64,000 nt of DNA from Sarcomyxa edulis (lineage: Eukaryota; Basidiomycota; Agaricomycetes; Agaricales; Mycenaceae). A program made the translations under genes and the position numbers. Positions within the stretch are counted from its first letter, which is position 1. Every line of letters begins with the position of its first letter. The notes under the pieces are model-generated. The model did no database searches. It saw only the letters and a list, made by a program, of their open reading frames with translations, and had not been told where the DNA came from. The stretch lies in assembly GCA_009761415.1 (NCBI GenBank), contig QUOL01000023.1, positions 62,001-126,000 on the forward strand, read 5' to 3'. Below are positions 30,128-39,928 of this stretch, piece by piece.

Positions 30128-30559
30128 GGTAGTAGCAAGAGGAGATGCGAGGTGGGAAGGAGTTATGGAAAGGTGGGGAGGTTACTACAGACACGATCGA
30201 ATGCGTGATACTAAACAGGTCCCCGTTGGTTAGACGGATCAACCCAACCGGATAGTATGCACGAGCGAAAACAATATGAGTGTAGCGCGGTATGCGTAAG
30301 GCGAGGTGCCGTTAGCTTGTGTTCTGTTGCTACTCAGACAATATCCTTCTTCTCTTCCAAAAGGACTATTGCGCGGTTAAGCCTTGGCGACTACTGCAGA
30401 TCTGAAGTCGGGCTCAACGTTACTTCAGATTATGCTTGTCAGCTGAGTTGAGTGGAACACAAGTTCTTGATGGCGAGGTAAAAGGTAGTTAGTAATGTGA
30501 ATGGAAAGAGGGAATGGAGGGGCGCAGCGTGTTTTTCAGGATTAGGGCGTCGTAGGGTG

Positions 30560-30569
30560 AGTTCGATCT
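30560..30569 (-). promoter_or_regulatory. Self-priming primer-binding segment, chromovirus 1
   Basis: Minus sense AGATCGAACT starts two bases inside the 5' LTR boundary (30572). It is the exact complement of AGTTCGATCT inside the LTR (30754-30763), which lies about 34 nt downstream of TATATAAAGG (30788-30797). There is no TGG-initial tRNA-type primer site. This matches the Tf1/sushi self-priming arrangement. Confidence 0.7.
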
Positions 30570-30571
30570 TC

Positions 30572-31003
30572 TGTCAGGGCAACACCAATCTATACAAGAC
30601 CAGCGGGCCACTGAAGCGTCACGAGCGAAAGGCGAGAACAGAGAAAGAGGAGGAGAGGAGATACAAAGGGAAAGAGAGAGGAGAGGGAAGCGATAGAAGA
30701 CACTACAGGAGTTATATGACTTAGGTTCCCACTAGATTAGCGGTAATCCTGAGAGATCGAACTGAGGATCCCCAGGGTGCATAGCGCCCTTTATATATCT
30801 ACCTACATTACATGATTGGTAAGCTATAGAATCCTATGGAACATAATGGAACACCGTTAGTAAGATGATGATGCAACTCCGCAGCACCTTAGTAATCGCA
30901 TCAGTCAGCAGCAGGAATAAAGGTATCCCAAGGAATAACTATAGCCCCCTGATAAGATAAGATAAGATCAAAGATAAAGTCCAAAATGAGTTGTTTCCTG
31001 ACA
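30572..31003 (-). repeat. 5' LTR of chromovirus 1
   Basis: 432 bp. TATA box TATATAAAGG on the minus strand at 30797-30788; predicted RNA start near 30763. No difference from the 3' LTR was seen on reading. The right flank holds the duplicated GAGTG. Confidence 0.95.
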
Positions 31004-31099
31004 GAGTGCAGTTTAGAGCTTTTGGAAATCTCACATTTTCTTGCATGCAAGTCAAGTTTTATTCAATCAAACACATATATTCATAGTCTCCCAATACAT

Positions 31100-31318
31100 G
31101 ATAACTACAAGAGACATAGAACAAGAGAGGAAATAGTAGGGAAAAGGGTGGAAATAGTATAGGGAGGTGAAAAAAGGTTGGGAGATGGTGAAAAGAAGTA
31201 GGAGGAGGTGGGAAAAGGTGAAAAAGAGATAGGGGAGGGTGCAAAAGGGATGGGGGATCTTTGGATTCCCCTCTGTTGTTGTGCAGGTTTTTTGCCTTCT
31301 TGAGGTTGCCCTTATACA
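31100..31318. repeat. Purine-rich tract and truncated LTR fragment
   Basis: 31100-31257 consists of GGGAAAAGGTGG- and GGAGGTGAAAA-type units, complementary in type to the pyrimidine tract at 15770-16195. 31258-31318 matches the last about 60 bp of the chromovirus 2 family LTR (TTTGGATTCCCCTCTGTTG, TGAGGTTGCCCTTATACA) in plus orientation. Confidence 0.6.
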
Positions 31319-31599
31319 AACCCTGAACTTGAAATTGTGAATTTCTTAAGAAAAAAAAAAAAAACATCAACATGTTACTGTTACACTACAGCACTACAGC
31401 CCTATACAATATATGGCTAACAACATATACCCAATACTATGGTTTCTATTTAGTACTACCAATCTATCATTGTAGAAATGTGTATATAAGTCAAACAAAA
31501 AGTCTATGAAGAAAGGAAACTTGTCAAACAAACTAACTGGTGATACCGTAGACAAAAGTAGCTTTTCCAATCAATCTTTCCATAAAAAAAGCAGGACTC

Positions 31600-32151
31600 G
31601 TGTATGCCATGCTTGCAATGGCCCGCTTCCGCAAGTATAAGGCCAGGCTTGAGTCGGCGGAGCAGTTCTTGAAAAAGTATGAAGGACAGATTTACGACTT
31701 CAAGTTCGCCCCGGGCAGGCTTGTACTCATCAGAAACACAAGGATCGAGAAGGAGTTGAATAACAAAATGAAGCCCCGATATATAGGCCCGATGGTTGTT
31801 ATCCGGCAAACGAAATCGGGAAGTTATATACTCTCCGAAGTCAATGGTGCAATCGCGGAACATCGCTTTGCGGCGCACCGACTGGTACCCTACTTCAGGA
31901 GGAACGAAATCACTATCCAAGTCACGACTTTAGTGGGTAAAACTACGAAACAGCTGAACGAGATGGCGGACGACGATACACCAGACGAGTATAGCTTGGT
32001 GGAGCCAGGGGACGACTCTCTACCAGGAACATACAGGACAAGACTTTGGCAGTTTCCTAGAAGACCGGAGCACGATGGCACGACGCTAATACCGGAACAG
32101 ATGAGGCGGGGCGAACGTAGGACCAGCGAGGCAACAAAAAGGACTCTTTAA
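31600..32151 (+). pseudogene. Integrase C-terminal fragment of a Gypsy-type element
   Basis: 183 codons with VLIRNTRIEKELNNKMKPRY, IGPMVVIRQTKSGSYIL and HRFAAHRLVPYF: the post-catalytic integrase region (GPY/F-like) of the same family as element 3 here (VLVRNTRIEKEL, GPYAVVRRTKGGSYVL). No catalytic DDE core, reverse transcriptase or LTR is next to it, so it is an isolated fragment. Upstream sequence at 31320-31595 is AT-rich and noncoding. Confidence 0.75.
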
Positions 32152-32298
32152 TTCTCAATTCACGGTCGTCCGGTTTATTTGACAAATATCAATTCATATT
32201 TTACATTAGGATGTGCTGTTCAGCAAGGGAAAAGCATACAAGGCTGGGATCCGTGACAAACCAACAAGCAAGAAGAAACGCAAGAAAATGGGCTTATA

Positions 32299-32721
32299 CT
32301 ACAAAAACGCCATTGCGATCTCTTCCTCGTCCGCCTCGTCAATAGCATCTTCGATTAACACGCGATATGCCAAACTAATGTCCTTCATCACTTGATCAAT
32401 AATCGGGGTCATATGATCGACGACGACGGGGCTCAACACGCCGAAAGCAGACGAATCGCTGGCGCCATCGAGAAGACGGGACCTTGAATCACGGACAATG
32501 GCATCCATCTTCTCGCTGCGTGCAATACTGGATTCAGATTGCGGCTGAGGATGGTGTTCCGGAGACAAGCGAATAATTGGACGTCCTGGGTCGATACGCG
32601 AAAAAGGGGCTGAGGCGACGTTATAAGTGGCATATACAAAGCATCGGTCAGCTCCCCAAAAGCTGTCCGAGGCCTTTGTTGGTTCTCCAAGAACAAACTT
32701 ATAGCTGTCCGAAGCCATCAA
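32299..32721 (-). CDS. Open frame of unknown function
   Basis: 140 codons with a varied composition, e.g. SSAFGVLSPVVVDHMTPIID and SLAYRVLIEDAIDEADEEEI near the C-terminus. Its 5' half overlaps imperfect direct repeats (32640-32880), which weakens the case. No known family; it could be the tail of a broken transposase whose zinc-finger end lies at 33019-33543. Confidence 0.25.
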   Translation of the reverse strand: MMASDSYKFVLGEPTKASDSFWGADRCFVYATYNVASAPFSRIDPGRPIIRLSPEHHPQPQSESSIARSEKMDAIVRDSRSRLLDGASDSSAFGVLSPVVVDHMTPIIDQVMKDISLAYRVLIEDAIDEADEEEIAMAFL

Positions 32722-32885
32722 TAGCTCTCCGAAGACGTTTTATAGCTGACCAAAGCATCGGTCAGCTCTCCGAAAGCTGTCCGAGGCCTTTGCTGGTTGT
32801 CCGAGAACGAACCTATAGCTGTCCGAAGCCTCTATTGGCCCACAGAGAACGAACCTATAGCAGTCCGAAGCTTTCCTTACACCTC
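32630..32885. repeat. Imperfect direct repeats of about 118 bp
   Basis: GCATCGGTCAGCTC, AGCTGTCCGAGGCCTTTG and TATAGCTGTCCGAAGCC recur at about 32640-32720 and 32757-32835, with a partial third unit to 32880. Confidence 0.6.
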
Positions 32886-33018
32886 ATCATCTCATATCCA
32901 CCTCGCCGCCGTTTTACGCACACGTTATTCAAATACAAGTCACTGGGCATTAGGATTTCTCGCTACGTAAAATCCCCTCCGAGAAAACGTCACCTTACCC
33001 CCTAGAGGCGAACTACAG

Positions 33019-33543
33019 TTAGGAGTCTAACACATCTACTCCTAGCGCCGCAGTCCTCATCACAACGGGGGCGGCGGCAGGTGCGTTAGTCGATCGATTG
33101 ATGGGACTTGGTGCGCGAGTCTCTGCCAGGGCAGGGGGAGGCGGTGGCATAATATCGATATATCGCTTGGGTAGTTTCTTTTGGCGGCGTAGATGTCCTC
33201 TCGGTCCAACGGGAGGAGAAGGTGGGACCGGAGAAACGCGCGGACTTGGAACAGGTGAATCGATGTGCATTATGTCCTGTAGACGGATTAATGACTTGAA
33301 CGACAAAAATTGACGTGAATAATGTCTTACCTCGGGCTGAGACTCGGATGGACCGCCGTCTACGTTCGGACCAGGCGCTGCCCGTGGGGCCCTTTTGTCG
33401 TCATCAGTAGATCCAATGGCCTCTTCGTGTGATCTTTTTGACGCGATCTGTGTAGCCCTGGTCCTTACTGCACATTTACGTTGATGTATATTGAGCCCAT
33501 GATGACTGGGGAAGTCTTTCAAACAAATACTGCATAAAACCAT
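33019..33543 (-). CDS. Small zinc-finger protein, two exons, resembling a transposase N-terminus
   Basis: Exon 33543-33331 (71 codons), intron 33330-33277 (54 bp), exon 33276-33019 (86 codons including stop); 156 aa. The N-terminus has one zinc-finger-like motif CSICLKDF...HQRKC. A Ser/Pro-rich region follows, with a basic segment RRQKKLPKRYIDIMPP. Zinc finger plus basic-Pro layout resembles the N-terminal part of Plavaka/CMC transposases, for example the one at 58431, but no catalytic part follows. It is probably a truncated transposase or a domesticated fragment. The start at 33541-33543 was chosen because the finger begins directly after it. Confidence 0.45.
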   Translation of the reverse strand: MVLCSICLKDFPSHHGLNIHQRKCAVRTRATQIASKRSHEEAIGSTDDDKRAPRAAPGPNVDGGPSESQPEVRHYSRQFLSFKSLIRLQDIMHIDSPVPSPRVSPVPPSPPVGPRGHLRRQKKLPKRYIDIMPPPPPALAETRAPSPINRSTNAPAAAPVVMRTAALGVDVLDS

Positions 33544-33949
33544 CAGCAAAAAAAAAGGTAATGCACCCAGGTGCATCCTGATATCGAGAGCTTCCCAGTT
33601 AGACCGAGAAGAGGATGGGAGTCAGTGGAGAACGTTGAAAAAAAAGAAGTCGGCCTCCGAATCATCGTCGAGAAGTCCGGATCAAATCTCGGTGTCGGCC
33701 TGCTCATTATGGCCCAAGCCGGCAACGAGTTCACGAGACGTGGATGTAGAGTGAATATAATGTATTCGACGGGTGTTAATACGGATCAACGAGTGAATTC
33801 AACGGTGCTTTAAAGAATAGAGGTAGTTTCGACGGTGAGTCCGAGTTCAAGAGCCTCAGGACGGCCGCGAGAAAACTGTAGGGCCGCAGCAGTGACGGTC
33901 ACGGCTGCTCGAGCGAGAGATGGCCAAGTGAGTGTCCGTGTAGTAGCAG

Positions 33950-34290
33950 TGTAAGGGCAACCTCAAGAAGGCAGCAATCTGCACAACAACAGAGGGGAAT
34001 CCAAAGATATATAGATCAGATAAGGTAGATACAACAGAGAAGTAGATGTACTGCATACCTGCACAACAACAGAGGGGAATCCAAAGAGAATAGGATAAGG
34101 AAACCCTTGCTGCTGGCAGGCTTGACCGCTTTGCTGGCGCGTGACGCGTGACGTCACGTCACGCGAAAAGCGCGAGATAGAATGAAGGGGAAAAGGAAAA
34201 GATAGGTACAGGTAAGTAAGAAGGAAAGGAAAGGAAAGGAAAGGAAAGGAAAGGTATAGTAGATTGTCCGTTAAGGGGAGTCCCCTTACA
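33950..34290 (-). repeat. 3' LTR of chromovirus 2
   Basis: 341 bp with TG...CA ends. It carries a duplicated internal segment CTCTTTGGATTCCCCTCTG / TCTTTGGATTCCCCTCTG, a GC-rich palindromic core TGACGTGACGTCACGCGTCA (minus sense), and AAAGG microsatellite units. Confidence 0.95.
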
Positions 34291-34336
34291 TCACCCCCCA
34301 CCTAGACTGCGGCGACCCGACGCAGAAAAAAAAGTC

Positions 34337-37300
34337 TCACTCCCGGCGACGAAAACCCAACCCATCAAACGAAGCAAAAGCAATAGCACGAGGCGCACCT
34401 GGGTGACGAAGGTGGAACTCAGCTATTGCAGCTGGAGCATGCGTCAAATGATCAACCGGCTCCCAAGTATCATCCTCTGGCCCGTAGCCCTTCCAGCGAA
34501 CCTTGTATTGAAGCTTGCGCCGCCATATCCGACTGTTGACGATCTCCTCGACCTCTTCCTCTTCGTGATCATCAACCACCACAGGTGCTGGTGGAGGAGG
34601 AGGAATGCGGCTAGTGATTGGATCTGGTTGAGCTAGCTCTAGCTTAACGACTGGAAAGACTGGGTGGAGACGTCTCATACTGTGTGGAAGTTTGAGGCGA
34701 TACGCCCCAGGCCCAACAGCCTTTTCCACAGTATAAGGGCCCCACCATTTGTGGTCGAGCTTCTTTGAAGGTCGAGTAGTCTTGATGTCTGAGCTATCAA
34801 GCCACACGCGATCACCTTTCTGGAAGGTGGGAGCGGGGGTGCGACGTCGGTTGTAGTAGCGAGCATATTCGTCCTTGGCCTTCTCGATTGCCGCCTTTGC
34901 TTCGTCGAGTCCAATCTTCATCCGTTCCTTGAAGGCATTCACTGACTCAAGGGCGGATGGAGGTTGGTGAGGCTCGAAGCCCATCCGAGGGTGTCGGCCA
35001 GTGTCGAGCATGAAAGGTGTCTCTTGCGTCGACGAGTGAATATGATTGTTGTAGGTGAACTCTCCCATAGGGAGAAGCTCATCCCAATCATCCTGTCGCT
35101 CGTTGATGAAGTTACGCAAGTAGACTTCCAGCTCCTGGTTGACACGTTCTGTCTGGCCGTCGGATTGGGGGTGGTAAGCGGTGGAGGCGCTGATCTTGAT
35201 CCCTAGGAGTTGATAAAGCTGACGAGTGAAGTCGGCAACGAACTGGGGACCACGATCAGAGATGACGTCTCGAGGAAGTCCATGGTGCTTCCACACCTCA
35301 CGGAGGAAGAGACGCGCGGATCCGCTGGCGTCTAGTGTGGTGTGGGTAGCAGTGAAATGAGCACGCTTGGAAAGACGGTCTACCACGACCATGACCGCGT
35401 CGAAACCATGAGCTTCCGGAAGTTCGACAATGAAGTCAACACTAATCTTCTCCCAACGGTTGGTAGGGGTGTCTGTAGGGATCAGTTCACCGGTTGGGGG
35501 TCGACGTCGTGTCTTGGTGCGGAGGCAAGTGTCACAGTGTCGTGTATATTGCCCAATATACCTCGACATCTGTGGCCACCAGTAATTCCTCGACACCAAC
35601 TCCAAGGTCTTGAACCAGCCCGGATGACCACCTACTCTGGAGTCGTGGTGCTGCTCTACAATTCGACGACGCAGGTCATGGGAGGGTGGGACGTACAGCC
35701 GGCTGCGGAAGTAGAGTAAACCTTGCTGTTCGTTCCACTCTGCAGTCCGAAGGGATCGCTGGCCAGACTTTCTTAGCTCTTTGACAGCGCGAGCTACCGT
35801 CTCCTCCAGACTATCAGAGTCGTTACGCATAGCGAATCTGATATCCTTCAGAATCTGGCTCTCTTCGCCGTCTACCGTTAACCCAGACAGGGCTGCAATC
35901 ACGAACGTCTCTGGTTTCAACAGGACCATATTGTCGTTGTCACCAGAGCCGTCTCCATGATCGCTCCGACGAGATAGGGCGTCCGGCTTACCCATGGTCT
36001 TACCCGGTTTGTGATGTAAGGTGTAATCAAACCGAGCGAGGAACTGAGACCATCGGGCTTGCCTTCGATTGAGCTTCTGAGCCGAGCGGAAGTACTGGAG
36101 ATTTTTATGGTCAGTCCAGACTTCCACCGGGAAAAGCCCACCCTCAAGGAAATGTCTCCACTCTTCGAGAACACGAACAATGGCAAGGAGCTCCTTGTCA
36201 TGTATCTCGTAGTTGCGCTCCACGGAGCTTAAGCTCTTGGAATAGAACGCAACCGGGTGCCATTTCCCATCTTCGTCGGATACCTGTTCCAGAACACCAC
36301 CTGTCGCACGATCGGAAGCATCTGCCTCGACTCTGTATGGCTTCGAGTCGTCAGGCATGATGAGTACTGGGGAGGAAGTGATCATAGCCTTGATGAGGTC
36401 AAACGCTTGCTGCTCGGACTCACTCCAGCTGAATTTACGTGAGAGCTGGGTGAGGTCGAAGAGGGGACGAGCATGCTTAGAGAAGTTCCTGATGAACCGA
36501 CGGTAGAAGTTAGTAAACCCCAGAAAGGAGGATACTTCCTTCTTGTTACTTGGCGTCGGCCATTCAGCAACTCCAGCGACCTTGACCGGATCCATCTTGA
36601 CTGTGTTCTTGGAGATGATCACGCCCAGATACTCTATCTCGAGCTTCTCAAACTCGCACTTGTCGGCTCTCAGGTAGAGTTTGTGTTCCCTGAGGCGTTC
36701 AAGAACGAGCCGAGTGACGCGGCGGTTATCTTCTAGGGTTTTGGTGAAGATGAGGATGTCGTCCAGATAGACACAGACTACACCTTCCAAGATCAAGTCT
36801 TGGAAGATGTCGTTCATCATCGTCTGGAAGGTAGCCGGGCTGTTGGTTAGTCCAAAGAACATAACCAGTGGTTCAAACAGCCCTCGATTGGTGCGGAAAG
36901 CTGCCTTCCATTTGTCGCCTTCGCGGATCCGGACGTTGTTGAAACCCCAGCGTACGTCAAGTTTAGTGAAGTACTTCGCACCTTTCAAACGATTGATAAG
37001 ATCGTTGATGAGTGGAAGAGGGTAGCGGTTCTTCACTGTGAATGAGTTGAGTACGCGGTAGTCTTGTACGAGACGTAGGCTTCCATCCTTCTTTTTGACA
37101 AAGAAGACTGGAGAGGCCATGGGGGATTTCGACGGGCGGATGCGTCCGGATGCGAGGTTCTCGGTGATGAACTCGTCTAGAGCTTTCTGTTCGACCGGAG
37201 ACATAGGGTACACCTTGCACCTTGATGTTTCGGCCTCAGGGACGAGTTCGATAGCATGATCCCAGAGTTTCCGGTCAGGGAGAACGTCAAAGGAATCTTT

Positions 37301-38248
37301 TTCGAACACGTCCTTGAAGTCGTAAAAGTGCTCAGGGAGGCCGTCCAGTGTACTCTTGGCACTTGCCTTGGCATGAGCCTCGGCAAGGCGTTGAGATACA
37401 GTGGTGGTGGCTTGGACAAAGTCAGCCTCCGGTGCAAGGGACGTGACAAATACACGATCTCCATCCTCAAGAGAGTCTGAAGGATCATGATCGTCGTCGG
37501 GTCCCTGGTCTCCAAACTCATCTTCGCTTTCATCGTCTACATCGTCATCATCATCAACCTCCTCTACCGTAGGCTTGGGAAAGGGGCCAGTCCGTGCTTC
37601 AGCCGCTCGTCGTACCTCTGCCTTGAGAGCGGCACGCTCTTGTTTGGCAGAAGTTCGACAGGTGGAACAGCGAGCTGGGCAACGTGACATAAGGACTTCC
37701 CCGGTCTCCCAGTTAACTTCGGGGTTGTGCTCCCGAAGCCAACCGTGCCCTAGAATCATCTTCTGCGTACCAAGTCGAGTGACAGCAAGCTGGATCCTCT
37801 CCGAGTGATCGCGATATCTGAGAACAGTATCAACAATCTCAGAGATTGATCCGGCTTCGTTGGGGGTGCCATCGACATTGAAAACTGGAATGGGGCGCAG
37901 AAGCTTTCGGGTAGAAATGTTGTTGGTAGTGACGAACTCTTGGTCTGCATATCCCATACTGGTTGCCCCACTGTCGACTAGGGCTTCAACGCCAACAATG
38001 GTTGCGTTCAACGTCGACTCGAGCTCTACCTTGAGACAGAGGGATCGGGAGGACGGAACGGCAGCAATGAGACGTCGCGGTAAACGACGCTCCCAGCGGG
38101 GTAGCCGAAGGGGAGGAGAAGGAGGAGGGGATTGCACGGCTGCAATTACTTCAACAGGGTCATCGATAGGGGGAGAAATGTTATTGGGTTCTTCTATTGA
38201 CAAACAAGCAAAGTAACTGTTACCGGGTCGCGAGGGCGTGCGGTTCAC
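34337..38248 (-). CDS. pol: Pol polyprotein of chromovirus 2 (PR-RT-RNaseH-IN-chromodomain)
   Basis: 1303 codons from a GTG at 38248; the frame is open upstream over the gag end, so expression as Gag-Pol is likely. Protease VDSGATSM near residue 90. Reverse transcriptase [12 protein letters not shown] and YLDD near 494. RNase [13 protein letters not shown]. Integrase zinc region [11 protein letters not shown]...CDTC (about 850-905). DDE core with [17 protein letters not shown] (near 939), [11 protein letters not shown] (near 998) and [16 protein letters not shown]. Chromodomain [33 protein letters not shown] at about 1230-1276. No stop inside. Between protease and reverse transcriptase is an acidic Asp/Glu-rich stretch. 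Confidence 0.97.
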   Translation of the reverse strand: MNRTPSRPGNSYFACLSIEEPNNISPPIDDPVEVIAAVQSPPPSPPLRLPRWERRLPRRLIAAVPSSRSLCLKVELESTLNATIVGVEALVDSGATSMGYADQEFVTTNNISTRKLLRPIPVFNVDGTPNEAGSISEIVDTVLRYRDHSERIQLAVTRLGTQKMILGHGWLREHNPEVNWETGEVLMSRCPARCSTCRTSAKQERAALKAEVRRAAEARTGPFPKPTVEEVDDDDDVDDESEDEFGDQGPDDDHDPSDSLEDGDRVFVTSLAPEADFVQATTTVSQRLAEAHAKASAKSTLDGLPEHFYDFKDVFEKDSFDVLPDRKLWDHAIELVPEAETSRCKVYPMSPVEQKALDEFITENLASGRIRPSKSPMASPVFFVKKKDGSLRLVQDYRVLNSFTVKNRYPLPLINDLINRLKGAKYFTKLDVRWGFNNVRIREGDKWKAAFRTNRGLFEPLVMFFGLTNSPATFQTMMNDIFQDLILEGVVCVYLDDILIFTKTLEDNRRVTRLVLERLREHKLYLRADKCEFEKLEIEYLGVIISKNTVKMDPVKVAGVAEWPTPSNKKEVSSFLGFTNFYRRFIRNFSKHARPLFDLTQLSRKFSWSESEQQAFDLIKAMITSSPVLIMPDDSKPYRVEADASDRATGGVLEQVSDEDGKWHPVAFYSKSLSSVERNYEIHDKELLAIVRVLEEWRHFLEGGLFPVEVWTDHKNLQYFRSAQKLNRRQARWSQFLARFDYTLHHKPGKTMGKPDALSRRSDHGDGSGDNDNMVLLKPETFVIAALSGLTVDGEESQILKDIRFAMRNDSDSLEETVARAVKELRKSGQRSLRTAEWNEQQGLLYFRSRLYVPPSHDLRRRIVEQHHDSRVGGHPGWFKTLELVSRNYWWPQMSRYIGQYTRHCDTCLRTKTRRRPPTGELIPTDTPTNRWEKISVDFIVELPEAHGFDAVMVVVDRLSKRAHFTATHTTLDASGSARLFLREVWKHHGLPRDVISDRGPQFVADFTRQLYQLLGIKISASTAYHPQSDGQTERVNQELEVYLRNFINERQDDWDELLPMGEFTYNNHIHSSTQETPFMLDTGRHPRMGFEPHQPPSALESVNAFKERMKIGLDEAKAAIEKAKDEYARYYNRRRTPAPTFQKGDRVWLDSSDIKTTRPSKKLDHKWWGPYTVEKAVGPGAYRLKLPHSMRRLHPVFPVVKLELAQPDPITSRIPPPPPAPVVVDDHEEEEVEEIVNSRIWRRKLQYKVRWKGYGPEDDTWEPVDHLTHAPAAIAEFHLRHPGAPRAIAFASFDGLGFRRRE

Positions 38249-39474
38249 TCGCGACGTCCCGGAAAATCCTCTTCTTCTTCTTCCTTCGCCAATGCACCAA
38301 GATCAAGACGGGCATGGTAATCTGCGACAACCTCCTCAATATCTTCTTCCGACAGGACCGCCCGGATGTCACGAGCGTTAGGGCAATTTCGAGAGAAGTG
38401 CCCCATCTTACCGCATCGGAAACATACGACAGTAGATCCAGGACGAGTATTGGCGCGGCGAGCGGCATCGATATCCATCGGATCACCCGGTGGAAGCGAT
38501 GCCTCTGCGACAGGAGGGATTGGGGCAGGAGGGCGTGGATGGGCAGGGGCTCCATGAAGGAGACCTGGACGAGCGGCGGCTGTCCTGGGCGCGGCTCGAG
38601 AGAAGGGAGCAGAGCGTCGGAAGGAGTCGAAGGTCTCGACTTCAGCCATGTTTGTCTCAAGAGTTCTGGCTCTCTTGATCCATTCGTCGAGGTCAGACGA
38701 GCTAGGTCGGTGGACGTCTTCACCAATCAGACGAGAGAGGGAGACTTTGAGGCCGCGACGGAAGCGTAGGACCACAGTTTCCTGCGATCCGGTGCCATCC
38801 ATCAAGCCGGCAATGGTGGCAAGATCAAGGAACTCGTCGGTGTAATCGTCGACAGAGCGGGACCGCTGATAGTAGTCCGTACCTTCTAACCTGAGGAGAG
38901 CCTTCCCCCTCTCATCCTCTTCGCAAAACCTCTCGACGAACATCTGCTCGAAGGCTTTCCAAGAGGGGAAACGGGGAGTGTGGTGAAGGGACTCGTAACG
39001 AAGGACTTCCTGAACGAAGGTGGCAGCGCGTCCGGACTGGAAGAAGGCTAAGGTCCACCTTATCCTAGCATCCTCGGACGCAAAGGAGACGGTAGAGGCG
39101 TAAAGGACGGCGCTTGCGAGGAAGGCACGACCACTCTTCCTGCTACCGTCATAGACAGCAGGGAGGGGGACTCGAGCATGGGGAAGAGAAGGGGGAGCAG
39201 CAGGAGGGGGGAGAGGGATAGGAATTGGAGCTGGGGGAGGGGGGGGAGGAGCAGTATTCTGCGTACCGCTCTGCAACTGCAACAACTTCAACATTGCGTC
39301 CAATTTCTTTTCTAGGTCATCTAGCTTGACCTCTCTGCCCATATCGCGGTGATGGAGGTCTTCCAGCTTTTCCTGGATGGAGCTGAGGGTGAGATCAGTG
39401 TCCATTGATAAGGAGATGTCAGGGAGATCGGATCTGATAAGGGGCAGGGGTGAGGAGGGGGCTGCAGGAAGCAC
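38245..39474 (-). CDS. gag: Gag of chromovirus 2
   Basis: 409 aa. A predicted coiled coil ([17 protein letters not shown]) precedes a Pro-rich linker. The retrotransposon Gag core includes [20 protein letters not shown] and [20 protein letters not shown]. One CCHC knuckle [14 protein letters not shown] lies near residue 355. The C-terminus is acidic. The stop TGA (38247-38245) overlaps the pol frame; GGATTTT lies five codons before it. Confidence 0.95.
   Translation of the reverse strand: MLPAAPSSPLPLIRSDLPDISLSMDTDLTLSSIQEKLEDLHHRDMGREVKLDDLEKKLDAMLKLLQLQSGTQNTAPPPPPPAPIPIPLPPPAAPPSLPHARVPLPAVYDGSRKSGRAFLASAVLYASTVSFASEDARIRWTLAFFQSGRAATFVQEVLRYESLHHTPRFPSWKAFEQMFVERFCEEDERGKALLRLEGTDYYQRSRSVDDYTDEFLDLATIAGLMDGTGSQETVVLRFRRGLKVSLSRLIGEDVHRPSSSDLDEWIKRARTLETNMAEVETFDSFRRSAPFSRAAPRTAAARPGLLHGAPAHPRPPAPIPPVAEASLPPGDPMDIDAARRANTRPGSTVVCFRCGKMGHFSRNCPNARDIRAVLSEEDIEEVVADYHARLDLGALAKEEEEEDFPGRRE
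38263..38269 (-). promoter_or_regulatory. Candidate -1 ribosomal frameshift site, chromovirus 2
   Basis: Minus strand GGATTTT in gag phase (G GAT TTT), followed by five codons and TGA. The -1 frame reads TCC GGG ACG TCG CGA GTG AAC into pol without stop. GGATTTT is not a strict X XXY YYZ match but is the known shift site of red clover necrotic mosaic virus. Same distance to the gag stop as in chromovirus 1. Confidence 0.65.
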
Positions 39475-39570
39475 AGAGGGGGATGAAGGAGGAGAGGGCG
39501 AGCTTGTAGCGTCGCTGTCTGGGGCTCCAAATTGACCTATGGTGCTAGACAGACCGGTCCTTGTTGGGAG

Positions 39571-39580
39571 ATCCTATTCT
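39571..39580 (-). promoter_or_regulatory. Self-priming primer-binding segment, chromovirus 2
   Basis: Minus sense AGAATAGGAT starts two bases inside the 5' LTR boundary and is the exact complement of ATCCTATTCT in the LTR (39720-39729 in the 5' LTR, 34087-34096 in the 3' LTR). No tRNA-type TGG site is present. No TATA box was found upstream of the LTR site, so the RNA start there is not independently supported. Confidence 0.6.
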
Positions 39581-39582
39581 GC

Positions 39583-39923
39583 TGTAAGGGCAACCTCAAG
39601 AAGGCAGCAATCTGCACAACAACAGAGGGGAATCCAAAGATATATAGATCAGATAAGGTAGATACAACAGAGAAGTAGATGTACTGCATACCTGCACAAC
39701 AACAGAGGGGAATCCAAAGAGAATAGGATAAGGAAACCCTTGCTGCTGGCAGGTTTGACCGCTTTGCTGGCGCGTGACGCGTGACGTCACGTCACGCGAA
39801 AAGCGCGAGATAGAATGAAGGGGAAAAGGAAAAGATAGGTACAGGTAAGTAAGAAGGAAAGGAAAGGAAAGGAAAGGAAAGGAAAGGTATAGTAGATTGT
39901 CCGTTAAGGGGAGTCCCCTTACA
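39583..39923 (-). repeat. 5' LTR of chromovirus 2
   Basis: 341 bp; one base difference from the 3' LTR was noticed. It is followed on the right by the duplicated target AGCAG. Confidence 0.95.
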
Positions 39924-39928
39924 AGCAG

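Larger units (their letters stand above)
24853..31003 (-). mobile_element. Chromovirus 1: full-length Ty3/Gypsy retrotransposon
   Basis: 6151 bp. Two 432-bp LTRs (24853-25284 and 30572-31003, TGTCAGG...CCTGACA) look identical by eye. The flanking duplication is GAGTG (24848-24852 and 31004-31008). Internal order on the minus strand is leader, gag (329 aa), pol in the -1 frame, polypurine tract AGAAGGGGGGTGA, 3' LTR. All reading frames are intact, so this is a recent and possibly active insertion. pol ends about 11 bp before the 3' LTR. A C-terminal chromodomain places it among chromoviruses. Confidence 0.97.
33950..39923 (-). mobile_element. Chromovirus 2: full-length Ty3/Gypsy retrotransposon
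   Basis: 5974 bp. LTRs of 341 bp at 33950-34290 and 39583-39923 (TGTAAGG...CCTTACA) with one difference seen (GGCTTGACC versus GGTTTGACC). Target-site duplication AGCAG (33945-33949 and 39924-39928). Intact gag and pol overlap in the -1 frame; polypurine tract GGTGGGGGGTGA before the 3' LTR. The same family supplied the solo LTR at 22170, the degenerate LTR at 23612 and the fragment at 31258. Confidence 0.97.

Noticed and set aside
25425..30451. Plus-strand open frames opposite chromovirus 1
   Set aside because: They are antisense shadows of the intact gag and pol frames, or lie in the element leader.
31504..31920. Minus-strand open frame of 138 codons
   Set aside because: It overlaps the plus-strand integrase fragment, whose protein motifs are recognisable.
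34403..38845. Plus-strand open frames opposite chromovirus 2
   Set aside because: Antisense shadows of pol and gag; no independent coding evidence.
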